Of a stretch of 64,000 nucleotides of DNA, positions 24,296 to 33,276 are shown piece after piece; the first letter of the stretch is position 1; each line of letters begins with the position of its first letter. Under the pieces are notes generated by a model. The model searched no databases and was not told where the DNA came from. It was given only the letters and a program-made list of their open reading frames with translations. The position numbers and the translations under genes were made by a program. The stretch lies in contig NZ_JAHLPP010000001.1 in assembly GCF_018917965.1 (NCBI RefSeq), forward strand, positions 434,001-498,000, in the 5' to 3' direction. The DNA is from Pseudoflavonifractor sp. MSJ-37 (GTDB taxonomy: Bacteria > Bacillota > Clostridia > Oscillospirales > Oscillospiraceae).

Positions 24296-25516
24296 ATGAC
24301 CCAAAACAACAATTCATGGAGAAAAACTTATTTTACACTTCTTGCCGGACAAGCAATATCCTTTATTAGCAGCGGTATTTTGCAAATGGCCATTATCTTT
24401 TATTTGGTTGCGAAAACTAATTCTGCAATCATATTGACGGCGGCAACACTGATTGGATTTTTGCCGCAAGCCTGTTTAGGCCCGTTTGCAGGTGCTTTTG
24501 TTGACCGGCACAGCCGTAAAAGCGTAATGATTGGTGCGGATTTGATAATTGCCGCCGCTGGCGGTATTCTGGCGCTGGTGGCGTTTTACATGGAATTGCC
24601 CGTATGGTCTATTATGGTTGTCCTGTTAATCCGAAGTGCGGGAACTGCTTTTCATTCTCCAGCATTCAGCGCAGCAACACCTATGATTGTGCCAAAAGAG
24701 GAACTTACAAAATGCGCTGGTTACACGCAGACCATGCAAGCAGTAAGTGCGATTATCAGTCCAGCTGCCGCAGCGTTTTTATATGCTGTTTGGCCTCTTA
24801 ATGCAATTATATTGTTAGATATTGTGGGTGCAATCCTTGCCTGTGTGACTGTTGCGATTTCGTCCATACCAACGCCTGAACTATGTCCAGAAACGAAAAG
24901 ACAACAGTTTTTACAGGATATGAAAGAGGGGTATGTGGTATTAAAGCAAAACAGGGGCCTCTTTGCTCTGCTCTGGATTGGTGTAATTTATATGTTCTTT
25001 TATATGCCAATCAGTACGCTTTTTCCTCTCATCTGTATGTCATACTTCAAAGGAACACCGGCCCATGCCTCTGCCGCTGAAATTGCTTTTGCGGTTGGTA
25101 TGCTGCTTGGCGGAGTCATTCTGAGCATTTGGGGCGGTTTTAAGAAACGGCGGTACACCATCGGTCTTTCCGTTCTCCTGATGGGCGTTAGCAATATGCT
25201 CTCCGGGCTTTTGCCGCCAGACGCATTTCTTGTCTTTGTTGTGTGCTGTACTGTTATGGGAATTTCCGCTCCATTTTACGGTGTGCAAAATGCGATTTTT
25301 CAAGAAACGGTCAAACCAGAATATCTGGGGAGAGTTTTTTCTCTACTGACAAGCGCCGCTTCCCTCGCCATGCCGTTTGGCCTTGTCATTTCCGGGCCTC
25401 TGGCGGAGCGGCTGGGAGTTGAGAAATGGTTTGTCATTTGCGGAATTGGCATTATCATCGTTGCGCTTGCCGTATTTTTACTACCCGGTTTGAGAGAGAT
25501 TGACAATACGCAATAA
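24296..25516 (+). CDS. MFS efflux pump, Mef-like
   Basis: 406 residues, about 12 membrane helices. The loop after helix 2 reads GPFAGAFVDRHSRKSVMIGADL, the MFS motif A variant of the Mef/macrolide-efflux branch (DHA3 type). Helix 5 has the LIRSAGTAFHSPAFSAATPMIV segment typical of that branch. ATG 24296 has AAGGAGG 8 nt upstream. It probably exports a macrolide or a related drug. The inducible leader upstream supports a resistance role; the exact drug cannot be read from sequence. It is the cargo of the 7.6 kb IME. Confidence 0.8.
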   Translation: MTQNNNSWRKTYFTLLAGQAISFISSGILQMAIIFYLVAKTNSAIILTAATLIGFLPQACLGPFAGAFVDRHSRKSVMIGADLIIAAAGGILALVAFYMELPVWSIMVVLLIRSAGTAFHSPAFSAATPMIVPKEELTKCAGYTQTMQAVSAIISPAAAAFLYAVWPLNAIILLDIVGAILACVTVAISSIPTPELCPETKRQQFLQDMKEGYVVLKQNRGLFALLWIGVIYMFFYMPISTLFPLICMSYFKGTPAHASAAEIAFAVGMLLGGVILSIWGGFKKRRYTIGLSVLLMGVSNMLSGLLPPDAFLVFVVCCTVMGISAPFYGVQNAIFQETVKPEYLGRVFSLLTSAASLAMPFGLVISGPLAERLGVEKWFVICGIGIIIVALAVFLLPGLREIDNTQ

Positions 25517-25546
25517 TCAACTGCACCTTTTTCTATTACTAAACAA

Positions 25547-25598
25547 AATGCCTGGATGGTGGTTCTGAAAAACCAGAACCGCCGTTCAGGCATTTTTT
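25547..25598. terminator. Bidirectional terminator between efflux gene and XRE gene
   Basis: AATGCCTGGATGGTGGTTCTG faces CAGAACCGCCGTTCAGGCATT in part, with T6 on the plus side and A-rich sequence on the other; serves both convergent genes. Confidence 0.8.
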
Positions 25599-26397
25599 AT
25601 CTTCGTCCTCTCTGCGGTTTTGGATTCTTCAGCAAGTCGGATTTTTCCGCAATCTTTTTCAGCCACTTCCGTTCTTCTACTGACAGCTTCCTAAAATTCA
25701 GCTTGAGCCGTTTGCAGATAAACGCCAAGTACGCTTGTTCCGTGTCGCTGTCCTGGCTGACGATTTCACCAGCAGTTTCCAGCATTTCTTTTAGCGGGTT
25801 ATCCTCTGGGACGCTGAAAAAATCGTCCTTGTGTGTTTCCCGCAGAGCAAGGGCAATCCCGTTTATGTCCCGTTGTATCACATAGCGGCAAAACTCGTCC
25901 TCATCAATATGGGCGGTGATAAGCTGTCTTAACTGCGTATCACTCATGCCAGGATTATGCTTTTTTATAACAGTTGCGCTCATCGTGTCCACTATGGCGT
26001 TTGCACCCTGCGCCTGTTTCAGTGCCGTTCCGTTCACATAGATTTCAAGGTCAGCCATCAGCCGGGGGAAATCCGGGTGCGCCGCCAGCTCACACAGCAG
26101 GGTATTGTCTATCCTCCCGCTTTTCAGCAGGTCAATCATTTCATCACTCAAACGCAGGTCTGCAAGATCGGCGTTTGGGTGATTTTTCATTTCAGACAGC
26201 CCCAGCAGATAATCAGCGGTCACACCGTAAAACTTCGCCAGCCGGATAAGGGCATAGTGGCTGATGTCCTTGAAGTCTTCCGTTTCGTAACTGCCCAGCG
26301 CAGACTTGGAAAGCCCGGTCTGCTCCGCAAGCTGCCCCAGCGTCAAGCCACGCTCCACACGTAGGTCTTTTAATCGCTCTTGTATGGATAAAGACAT
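25597..26397 (-). CDS. XRE-family regulator with long C-terminal domain
   Basis: 266 residues. N-terminal HTH: RLKDLRVERGLTLGQLAEQTGLSKSALGSYE, followed by YALIRLAKFYGVTADYLLGL. The long helical C-terminal part (about 80-266) has no recognised fold and may bind a ligand or oligomerise. ATG 26397 has GGAGG 6 nt upstream; GTG 26403 is too close to it. Same family as regulators found beside RepA/MobV modules in gut IMEs. A perfect 14-bp inverted repeat 34 nt upstream is a likely operator. Confidence 0.82.
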   Translation of the reverse strand: MSLSIQERLKDLRVERGLTLGQLAEQTGLSKSALGSYETEDFKDISHYALIRLAKFYGVTADYLLGLSEMKNHPNADLADLRLSDEMIDLLKSGRIDNTLLCELAAHPDFPRLMADLEIYVNGTALKQAQGANAIVDTMSATVIKKHNPGMSDTQLRQLITAHIDEDEFCRYVIQRDINGIALALRETHKDDFFSVPEDNPLKEMLETAGEIVSQDSDTEQAYLAFICKRLKLNFRKLSVEERKWLKKIAEKSDLLKNPKPQRGRR

Positions 26398-26430
26398 ATT
26401 CACCCTCCTTGCTAGCTCAACGAAAGAGAA

Positions 26431-26467
26431 GCCGTTATGCTATGTACTATGCTCATAGCATAACGGC
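26431..26467. promoter_or_regulatory. Perfect 14-bp inverted repeat upstream of the XRE gene
   Basis: GCCGTTATGCTATG and CATAGCATAACGGC separated by 9 nt. It lies between the 26476 gene's stop and the XRE start, so operator or terminator; no T run is seen on the minus strand directly after it, which favours an operator. Confidence 0.6.
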
Positions 26468-26475
26468 ATAGGCAT

Positions 26476-26739
26476 TTACAGTTTTATTTTACCATTTGCT
26501 ACATCTTCACGAAATTTATCAACAAGCTTCGCTGTCAGCTTGGATTTACCGTAGTGTTCAAGTACAAAAGTACGATAACTTTTTCCATCTACAAGCACAT
26601 CACTTTTTCTGGTCAACAACCAATTTCCGTTACCTCCTCCCTGTTCTCTAATATTCCAGTCTTTCCCATATCTTTTATAGATTTCATCTTTTTTACCTTG
26701 AACAGACATTGATTCGCTTGGAATATAAACAATTTGCAT
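26476..26739 (-). CDS. Small protein of unknown function
   Basis: 87 residues, mixed charge, with a Gly-rich middle (REQGGGNGNWLLTRKSDVLV) and a basic end (GKSKLTAKLVDKFREDVANGKIKL). Start ATG 26739 has AAGGAGGAG at 7 nt. It is directly upstream of the XRE regulator gene and in the same direction, so probably co-transcribed. No family recognised; it could be a DUF2188-like small protein or an antitoxin-sized partner. Confidence 0.55.
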   Translation of the reverse strand: MQIVYIPSESMSVQGKKDEIYKRYGKDWNIREQGGGNGNWLLTRKSDVLVDGKSYRTFVLEHYGKSKLTAKLVDKFREDVANGKIKL

Positions 26740-26967
26740 AATAGCTCCTCCTTTATTTTGTGCAAGAAGACCAGAAACCTGAATTTGTCTTTTATCTTTT
26801 TTTGATTATATCACAAATCCGAGAGCGTGGAAATAGGGAGTTTTTCAGGCTGATTTCCTACCTCTTGGATATACGGCACAGGCGGTCAAAAAGGTGTAGA
26901 CTTGGGATAGTTCATCGATGGACAAGCACCTTGGAAACAGAACACGCCAAAGAAAACGGAGGGACGC

Positions 26968-27381
26968 ATGAGCAAAAGACCCTATCAACACCTGCCGCCG
27001 CTGGAACACAGGCCGGACGGCTCCCCCTACCGCATAACCCCGCCCCAGAAGAGACGAGCCAGCGGCCTGATACGCCGGGAGTGCTGCAACTGCGAGGACG
27101 GAAACTGCCTTGCGCTGGACGATGGCGACACCTGCGCCTGTCCGCAGATGATTTCGTTCTCCGTCTGCTGCAAGTGGTTCCGCTGGGCGGTCTTGCCGCT
27201 GGACAGGACGCTGGAAGCGGAGATTTACCGGGACAGGGACTTGAAACGCTGTGCGGAGTGCGGCGGTGTGTTCGTCCCGAAGTCCAACCGGGGCAAATAC
27301 TGCCCGGACTGCGCCGCCAGAGTTCACAGGCGGCAGAAAACAGAAAGTGAACGGAAAAGGAGGTCTGCTGTGGACAGTTAA
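26968..27381 (+). CDS. Cysteine-rich VLP domain protein
   Basis: 137 residues. Central CCNCEDGNCLALDDGDTCAC...CCKWFRWAVLPLD is the cysteine-rich VLP motif, and a second CAECGGVF...YCPDCAARVHRRQK ribbon near the C-terminus looks like a zinc-binding, DNA-contacting module. ATG 26968 follows CGGAGGGACGC. It lies at the head of the RepA/MobV module, where such proteins are regularly found; an accessory role in mobilization or replication is inferred. Confidence 0.75.
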   Translation: MSKRPYQHLPPLEHRPDGSPYRITPPQKRRASGLIRRECCNCEDGNCLALDDGDTCACPQMISFSVCCKWFRWAVLPLDRTLEAEIYRDRDLKRCAECGGVFVPKSNRGKYCPDCAARVHRRQKTESERKRRSAVDS

Positions 27382-27492
27382 GAGCGGGAAAAGCCTTGAT
27401 TTGCAAGGCTCCGCAAGCCCTCAACCGGGGCGGCTGGTATCATTTATCATTCGCCCCGGAAAACGGGCCTCTAACCGTCCACAAAACACGCT

Positions 27493-27888
27493 ATGACAAA
27501 CACGATTTATATTCACCAGCCGGAAAAGGCGTTCAGTTTCACCCGGCTCCCCAATTTCCTTTTTGAAGCACCCACATTCCAGCCCTTGAGCAACGAAGCG
27601 AAGGTGCTGTATGCCTTTGTCCTGCGCCGGGCGGAGTTGTCCCGGAAGAACGGCTGGGCGGACGAGTACGGGCGGGTCTACCTGTACTACCCCATCTGCG
27701 AGGTGGTCGCTTTGCTCCGCTGCGGGCGGCAGAAAGCGGTCAACACCCTGCGGGAGTTGCAGTATGCGGGGCTGGTGGAAATCCAGAAACAGGGCTGTGG
27801 AAAACCCAACCGCATTTACCCGAAATCCTATGAAGCGGTTCCAAACACCGACTTCAAGAAATCCGGTTATGGTACGCCGGAGGGCTGA
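27493..27888 (+). CDS. RepA N-terminal-domain replication initiator
   Basis: 131 residues. FTRLPNFLFEAPTFQPLSNEAKVLYAFVLRR...YYPICEVVALLRCGRQKAVNTLREL is the RepA_N winged-helix fold used by theta-replicating Firmicutes plasmids. It is shorter than plasmid RepA proteins (usually over 250 residues): only the N-terminal DNA-binding domain is present, as often in IMEs. No good ribosome site is visible ahead of ATG 27493. The 27889-28061 gap after it carries no gene. Confidence 0.78.
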   Translation: MTNTIYIHQPEKAFSFTRLPNFLFEAPTFQPLSNEAKVLYAFVLRRAELSRKNGWADEYGRVYLYYPICEVVALLRCGRQKAVNTLRELQYAGLVEIQKQGCGKPNRIYPKSYEAVPNTDFKKSGYGTPEG

Positions 27889-28061
27889 AAACCGTACTTG
27901 GCGAGTACGAAAATCAATCCTCTTGAAGTACGGAAATCTGACGGTATATAGAAATACAGAGATTAAAACCATCTATTTACATTCATTCCATTCCAATCCT
28001 ATCAGAGATATTTTCGGCGGGAAAACCCGCCGGAAAGGAATGGAATGGGGAAAGGAGTTCA

Positions 28062-29006
28062 ATGGCACAACACGCAATTTTGCGATTTGAGAAGCACAAG
28101 GGCCACCCGGCGGGGCCGCTGGAAGCCCACCATGAACGGAAAAAGGAGCAGTACGCCAGCAACCCGGACATTGACACCAGCCGGAGCAAGTACAATTTCC
28201 ACATCGTCAAGCCGGATGGCCGCTACTACCATTTCATTCAGAGCCGCATCGAGCAGGCCAGATGCCGCACCCGCAAGGACAGCACTCGGTTTGTGGACAC
28301 GCTGATTACCGCCAGCCCGGAGTTTTTCAAGGGCAAGTCCCCAAAGGAGATAGCGGCCTACTTCCAGAGGGCGGCGGACTTCCTCATTGACCGGGTGGGC
28401 CGGGAGAACATCGTTTCGGCTATGGTACACATGGATGAAAAAACGCCCCATCTGCACTTGGTCTTTGTGCCGCTGACAAAGGACAACCGCCTGTGCGCCA
28501 AAGAAATTATCGGCAACCGGGCCAATCTGACGAAGTGGCAGGACGATTTTCACGCCTGTATGGTGGAGCAGTACCCCGACCTGGAGCGTGGGGAAAGCGC
28601 CAGCAAGACGGGCCGGAAGCATATCCCCACCCGGCTGTTCAAACAGGCGGTCAACCTCTCCAAACAGGCGAGGGCCATTGAAGCGGTTCTCTCCGGCATT
28701 ACCCCGCTGAACGCCGGAAAGAAGAAAGAGGAAGCCCTCTCCATGCTGAAAAAGTGGTTTCCGCAGATGGAGAACTTCTCCGGGCAACTGAAAAAATACA
28801 AGGTCACAATCAATGACTTGTTAGCGGAAAATGAAAAGCTGGAAGTCAGGGCAAAGGCCAGCGAAAAAGGCAAGATGAATGACACGATGGAACGGGCGAA
28901 GTTAAAAAGCGAACTGGACGATATGCGGCGGCTGGTTGACCGTATCCCGCCGGAGATTTTAGCGGAACTGAAACGGCAACAGCGGCAGCATGGAAAGGAA
29001 AGGTGA
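28062..29006 (+). CDS. MOBV (Mob/Pre) relaxase
   Basis: 314 residues. N-terminal relaxase domain AILRFEKHKGHPAG with motif I; motif III VHMDEKTPHLHLVFVPL (about residues 123-139) supplies the metal-binding histidines. The C-terminal third is coiled coil (about 240-290). AAAGGAG precedes ATG 28062. It should nick the pMV158-like origin at 23375-23412 in the same IME. Confidence 0.88.
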   Translation: MAQHAILRFEKHKGHPAGPLEAHHERKKEQYASNPDIDTSRSKYNFHIVKPDGRYYHFIQSRIEQARCRTRKDSTRFVDTLITASPEFFKGKSPKEIAAYFQRAADFLIDRVGRENIVSAMVHMDEKTPHLHLVFVPLTKDNRLCAKEIIGNRANLTKWQDDFHACMVEQYPDLERGESASKTGRKHIPTRLFKQAVNLSKQARAIEAVLSGITPLNAGKKKEEALSMLKKWFPQMENFSGQLKKYKVTINDLLAENEKLEVRAKASEKGKMNDTMERAKLKSELDDMRRLVDRIPPEILAELKRQQRQHGKER

Positions 29007-29202
29007 TCTTATAAGTAATATCAGATACAAAAAGGAAATCGAAATCGTGACTTTTCAGGGAAAGGAAATCACACTGGAAAATCTCTCCCCGGTGTTCACG
29101 CCGGAACAGGAAGCAGCCAAACGCCGGGAACTGGAACAGCAGCTTTATGAGGTGTTCCGCAAGTACGCCGACAAGCGGGAGAGTGAGGAAGCCGGGACAT
29201 AA
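28990..29202 (+). CDS. Small conserved protein after MobV
   Basis: 70 residues; SNIRYKKEIEIVTFQGKEITLENLSPVFTPEQEAAKRREL followed by a charged helix. ATG 28990 lies inside the last codons of mobV (17-nt overlap). I do not recognise the family; the position between MobV and the recombinase suggests a regulator or accessory protein of the IME. Confidence 0.6.
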   Translation: MERKGDLISNIRYKKEIEIVTFQGKEITLENLSPVFTPEQEAAKRRELEQQLYEVFRKYADKRESEEAGT

Positions 29203-29296
29203 GGTTTTCCAAACCCATCATTGATTTGCGGGGCTGCTGGCGGTATAATAGAACTGTCAGCAGCTCCGTTTCTTTTTTAAGAAAAGGAGCGACAAT

Positions 29297-30808
29297 ATGA
29301 ACAATCGGATAGACGCAATCTATGCAAGACAATCGGTAGACAAAAAGGACAGCATTTCCATTGAAAGCCAGATTGAATTTTGCAAATACGAGTTGAAAGG
29401 CGGTAACTGCAAGGAATACACAGACAAAGGGTACAGCGGCAAGAACACAGACCGTCCGAAGTTTCAAGAACTGGTGCGGGACATCAAGCGGGGCTTGATT
29501 GCAAAGGTCGTGGTTTACAAGCTCGACCGTATCAGCCGTTCCATTCTGGACTTTGCCAACATGATGGAGCTGTTCCAGCAGTACAATGTGGAGTTTGTGT
29601 CCTCTACGGAAAAGTTTGATACCTCCACGCCGATGGGACGGGCCATGCTGAATATCTGTATCGTGTTCGCCCAGCTTGAACGGGAAACGATACAGAAGCG
29701 GGTAACGGACGCTTACTACTCCCGCAGTCAGCGGGGCTTTAAGATGGGCGGGAAAGCCCCTTACGGCTTCCATACGGAGCCTATCAAGATGGACGGTATC
29801 AACACAAAGAAGCTGGTGGTAAACCCGGAGGAAGCGGCCAATATCCGGCTGATGTTTGAGATGTACGCCCAGCCCACAACTTCCTACGGGGACATTACCC
29901 GGTACTTTGCCGAACAGGGGATTTTGTTCCATGGCAAAGAGCTGATACGCCCCACGCTGGCGCAGATGTTACGCAATCCTGTCTATGTGCAGGCAGACCT
30001 TGATGTGTACGAATTTTTCAAAAGTCAAGGTACAGTCATTGTCAATGACGTTGCCGATTTTACGGGCATGAACGGCTGCTATCTGTATCAAGGGCGAGAT
30101 GTAAAGGCCAGCAAGAAAAACGACTTAAAAGACCAAATGCTGGTACTGGCTCCCCATGAGGGTATCGTCCCCTCCGACACCTGGCTGACCTGCCGCAAGA
30201 AGCTGATGAACAACATGAAAATCCAGTCTGCCCGGAAAGCCACCCACACATGGCTGGCAGGAAAAATCAAGTGCGGGAATTGCGGGTATGCTCTTATGAG
30301 TATCTACAATCCCTCCGGCAAACAGTATCTCCGCTGCACGAAACGGCTGGACAATAAAAGCTGTCCTGGCTGTGGGAAAATCATCACTTCGGAACTGGAA
30401 GCGGTTGTTTATCAGCAGATGGTAAAGAAGCTGGCAAGCTACAAGACGCTGACAGGAAAAAAGAAAGCGGCAAAGGCAAACCCGAAAATCACCGCCCTGC
30501 AAGTGGAACTTGCCCATGTAGACAGCGAGATTGAAAAGCTGGTGGACAGTCTGACGGGGGCAAACAATGTCCTGTTCTCCTATGTGAATGTGAAGATAGC
30601 GGAACTGGACGGGCGCAAGCAGGAACTTCTGGCAAGGATAGCGGAGTTGACTGTGGAGGCCATCAGCCCGGAACAGGTCAGCCAGATTTCCGGCTACCTC
30701 GATACCTGGGAGAATGTATCTTTTGATGACAAGCGGCGTGTGGTGGATTTGATGATCACCACCATAGCCGCCACAAGCGACAGCTTGAACATCACATGGA
30801 AAATCTGA
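29297..30808 (+). CDS. Large serine recombinase of the 7.6 kb IME
   Basis: 503 residues. Resolvase domain with Ser13 in IYARQSVDKKDS and the VVYKLDRISRS segment; recombinase domain (about 165-260); zinc ribbon CGNCGYAL...CPGC; coiled coil (about 385-460). Start ATG 29297 with AAAAGGAGCGACAAT. It lies 50 nt from the IME's right end, as expected for the integrase of the element. It belongs to a different branch from the TnpX-like enzymes at 865 and 19866. Confidence 0.92.
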   Translation: MNNRIDAIYARQSVDKKDSISIESQIEFCKYELKGGNCKEYTDKGYSGKNTDRPKFQELVRDIKRGLIAKVVVYKLDRISRSILDFANMMELFQQYNVEFVSSTEKFDTSTPMGRAMLNICIVFAQLERETIQKRVTDAYYSRSQRGFKMGGKAPYGFHTEPIKMDGINTKKLVVNPEEAANIRLMFEMYAQPTTSYGDITRYFAEQGILFHGKELIRPTLAQMLRNPVYVQADLDVYEFFKSQGTVIVNDVADFTGMNGCYLYQGRDVKASKKNDLKDQMLVLAPHEGIVPSDTWLTCRKKLMNNMKIQSARKATHTWLAGKIKCGNCGYALMSIYNPSGKQYLRCTKRLDNKSCPGCGKIITSELEAVVYQQMVKKLASYKTLTGKKKAAKANPKITALQVELAHVDSEIEKLVDSLTGANNVLFSYVNVKIAELDGRKQELLARIAELTVEAISPEQVSQISGYLDTWENVSFDDKRRVVDLMITTIAATSDSLNITWKI

Positions 30809-30865
30809 CTGGCGGCACCCCTCCCGTCAGATACCTACCCTGTGTAGTCCCTTGTAAACTGTACT

Positions 30866-31327
30866 TTCCTTTATGCAAACAATGACATTGGTAAAACCGC
30901 AAACAGTTTAGAAGCAGACATTCGCCAATCTCAAAAAATTTTGGATGATTGGATTGTTGATGGAAGCATTTCCGACACAATGGCTGCATTTATTTCTTAC
31001 CCACAGGACAAGACAGACCACACTTTTTCTGTCTATGTAAATCGCCCTGGCTTGTCTTTTGGATATTTCTTCCGTGGTGGTGGAGATATAGTTGAGGTTG
31101 ATGATTACATTGCAGAGTTTGTTGTTGAGGGAAATAACGAAAGGGCATTTATCTCAATGAATACCCAAAATATTGTTCGACTTGAAGTAGATGATGGCAA
31201 CGGCATTCAGGTGATTGATATTGATAGTGGCAAGCCTTTCGCCATTGTCCTGCCCCTCAATGTAGGAAACATCTGTTTCTATGATACGAATGGAAATGTT
31301 GTGGAATATCTTCGCCAACAACTTTGA
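30866..31327 (+). pseudogene. 3' part of the interrupted secreted protein gene
   Basis: From the junction the frame reads LYANNDIGKTANSLEADIRQ, a helical stretch, then a beta-rich domain (SYPQDKTDHTFSVYVNRPGL...FFRGGGDIVEVDDYIAEFVVEG...GNVVEYLRQQL). No start of its own fits before a TTG at 30941. With the 23179 fragment it would form a ~178-residue exported or membrane-anchored protein of unknown family. Confidence 0.65.
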
Positions 31328-31376
31328 CCAACTTCAATTTACCGAACTGAACACAACAACTGAATACCGAAAAACT

Positions 31377-31423
31377 GACCGTTGACTGGTCGCAATCTGC
31401 GAAAAGTTGACGGTCTTTTTTTA
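31377..31423 (+). terminator. Terminator-like hairpin
   Basis: GACCGTTGACT faces AGTTGACGGTC (two mismatches) and is followed by T7. Confidence 0.6.
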
Positions 31424-31454
31424 TCCCCATTTTCAAAAAAGGAGGTCACGAAAA

Positions 31455-31814
31455 ATGGCAAAACCGAAAAACCTTGAACAGCTCCGAGCCGAAAAGGAAC
31501 AGGTCGAGACACAGCTTGCACAGGAACAGCACAAGCTGGAGCGTCTGGAGAACAGAAAGAAGTATCTGGAGAAAGGCGAGAGACAAAAGCGCACCCACCG
31601 CCTTTGCAATCTGGGCGGCACGATTGAGAGCCTTGCCCCGGAGGTCAAAGATCTCACACGCACCGAAATGACGGAGCTGATGGAGTACATCTTTTCTCTG
31701 TCCGAAGTCCAGCGAGCCGTCCGTCACATGGCGATTACCCACATCAACCAAGCGAGCAGAGGAAAGGAGTTGAAAGCCGATGGCACTATTTCATCTGAGC
31801 GTCACGCAGACTAA
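31455..31814 (+). CDS. DUF3847 family protein, second copy
   Basis: 119 residues. Coiled coil (EQLRAEKEQVETQLAQEQHK) then the core RQKRTHRLCNLGGTIESLAP and a C-terminal helical extension not present in the 5525 copy. ATG 31455 has AAGGAGG 9 nt upstream. It overlaps the relaxase gene by 35 nt, so the two are tightly coupled. Confidence 0.75.
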   Translation: MAKPKNLEQLRAEKEQVETQLAQEQHKLERLENRKKYLEKGERQKRTHRLCNLGGTIESLAPEVKDLTRTEMTELMEYIFSLSEVQRAVRHMAITHINQASRGKELKADGTISSERHAD

Positions 31815-33276
31815 GCGAAGCGCAGGACAGTCCGCTATCGCTTCTGCTGCCTACCGTGCCGGGGAGCGATTGTATAGCGAGTATTACGGCGAATACAGCG
31901 ACTACACCAGAAAGGGCGGCGTGATCTGCTCTGACATTCTCTTGCCGTCCCATGCACCGCCAGAATACGCAGACCGCCAGACCCTATGGAACGCCGTGGA
32001 AAAAGCCGAGCGTGGAAAGAACGCCCAACTTGCATACAGCTTTGACATTGCCTTGCAGAATGAATTTTCCCTTGAGGAAAACATCGCTCTTGCAAGGCAA
32101 TTTTTATTGGAGAACTTTGTGAGCCGGGGCATGGTGGTTGACTTCGCCGTACACCAGCCAGACCGGGAGGACGGCGGCATACCAAACCCGCATTTTCATG
32201 TGCTTTGCCCCATCCGTCCCATCGAGCAGAACGGCAAATGGGGACTAAAGCAACGCCGGGTGTACGAACTGGACGAGGACGGCAACCGTATTCGAGACGC
32301 AAACGGTAAGTATGTGTTCAATGCCGTTCCTACTACCGACTGGGGTAGTCCCGAAACGCTGGAACATTGGCGGCAGACATGGGCGGAACTATGCAACGCC
32401 AAGTTTGCGGAAAAAGGGCTTGATGTTCGTATCGACCACCGCAGCTATGAACGGCAAGGCGTGGATTTACTTCCCACTATCCATGAAGGCGCAACCGTCC
32501 GGGCAATGGAGAAGAAAGGTATCCGCACCGAGAAAGGCGAGTTCAACCGCTGGATCAAAGCCACCAACGCCGTGATCCGGGACATCAAGAAGAAAATCAC
32601 TTCGCTTATGGGCTGGATAGCGGATATGAAAGCCGAGCTTGCCAAGCCACAGGCACCCGACCTTGTTTCTCTGCTGAACGCCTATTACACCCAGCGCAGA
32701 GCCGGGGCGTATTCGCAGAAAGGCAAGGTCAGCAATCTAAAGGAGATGAACGATACTTTCAATTATCTCCGGGCAAACGGCATTTACTCCCTTGAGGATT
32801 TGGAACGCCGTGTCAGCGAACACAGTGCTGCCACAGAGAGCTTGAAGAAAACGCTGGACGAACAGACCGCCCGAATGAAAGCAATTAAGCAGCTCTATGA
32901 CAGCTCCGCTGCTTTCCAGAACTTGAAGCCTGTCTATGACGGCTTGCAGAAAATCAAGTTTGAGAAGCCCAGAGCCAAGTACAAGGCAGAGCATGAAGCG
33001 GAACTGATACAGTTCTACGCCGCCAGACGAAAGCTGACCGGGGAGTTCCCGGACGGCAAGGTGGATATGAAAAAGCTGACCGAAGAGTATGACGAGCTGG
33101 AACAGGCGCACGAAACCACCTATGGCGAGTTTAAGGCTGTCAGAGACGATTTACACCGTCTTTGGAAGGTCAAGTCATGTGTAGATACTGCCGCCCGATT
33201 TAACGAGCGTACAGAGGAACAAATGCACCAAAATCGACCCCAAACACGACACAAAAAGGAGGATATATCCCGATGA
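31780..33276 (+). CDS. mobL: MobA/MobL-family (MOBQ) relaxase, second
   Basis: 498 residues. MALFHLSVTQTKRSAGQSAI start; histidine motif IPNPHFHVLCPIRP near residue 136; DRSYER-type segment IDHRSYERQG before a coiled-coil C-terminus (about 290-480). Same family as 6113 but clearly divergent. It should act on the candidate origin at 22929. It overlaps the next gene by 4 nt. Confidence 0.9.
   Translation: MALFHLSVTQTKRSAGQSAIASAAYRAGERLYSEYYGEYSDYTRKGGVICSDILLPSHAPPEYADRQTLWNAVEKAERGKNAQLAYSFDIALQNEFSLEENIALARQFLLENFVSRGMVVDFAVHQPDREDGGIPNPHFHVLCPIRPIEQNGKWGLKQRRVYELDEDGNRIRDANGKYVFNAVPTTDWGSPETLEHWRQTWAELCNAKFAEKGLDVRIDHRSYERQGVDLLPTIHEGATVRAMEKKGIRTEKGEFNRWIKATNAVIRDIKKKITSLMGWIADMKAELAKPQAPDLVSLLNAYYTQRRAGAYSQKGKVSNLKEMNDTFNYLRANGIYSLEDLERRVSEHSAATESLKKTLDEQTARMKAIKQLYDSSAAFQNLKPVYDGLQKIKFEKPRAKYKAEHEAELIQFYAARRKLTGEFPDGKVDMKKLTEEYDELEQAHETTYGEFKAVRDDLHRLWKVKSCVDTAARFNERTEEQMHQNRPQTRHKKEDISR

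Larger units (their letters stand above)
23251..30867. mobile_element. 7.6 kb IME with efflux gene, MOBV relaxase and serine recombinase
   Basis: Left end CAGTTTACAAGGAACTACAC (23248-23267) and right end GTGTAGTCCCTTGTAAACTG (30842-30861) are inverted copies differing at one base. Joining 23250 to 30866 through a TT core restores the interrupted gene's frame. Cargo: MFS efflux pump with leader; mobilization: oriT, Cys-rich protein, RepA_N protein, MobV; integration: recombinase at the right end. Confidence 0.75.
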
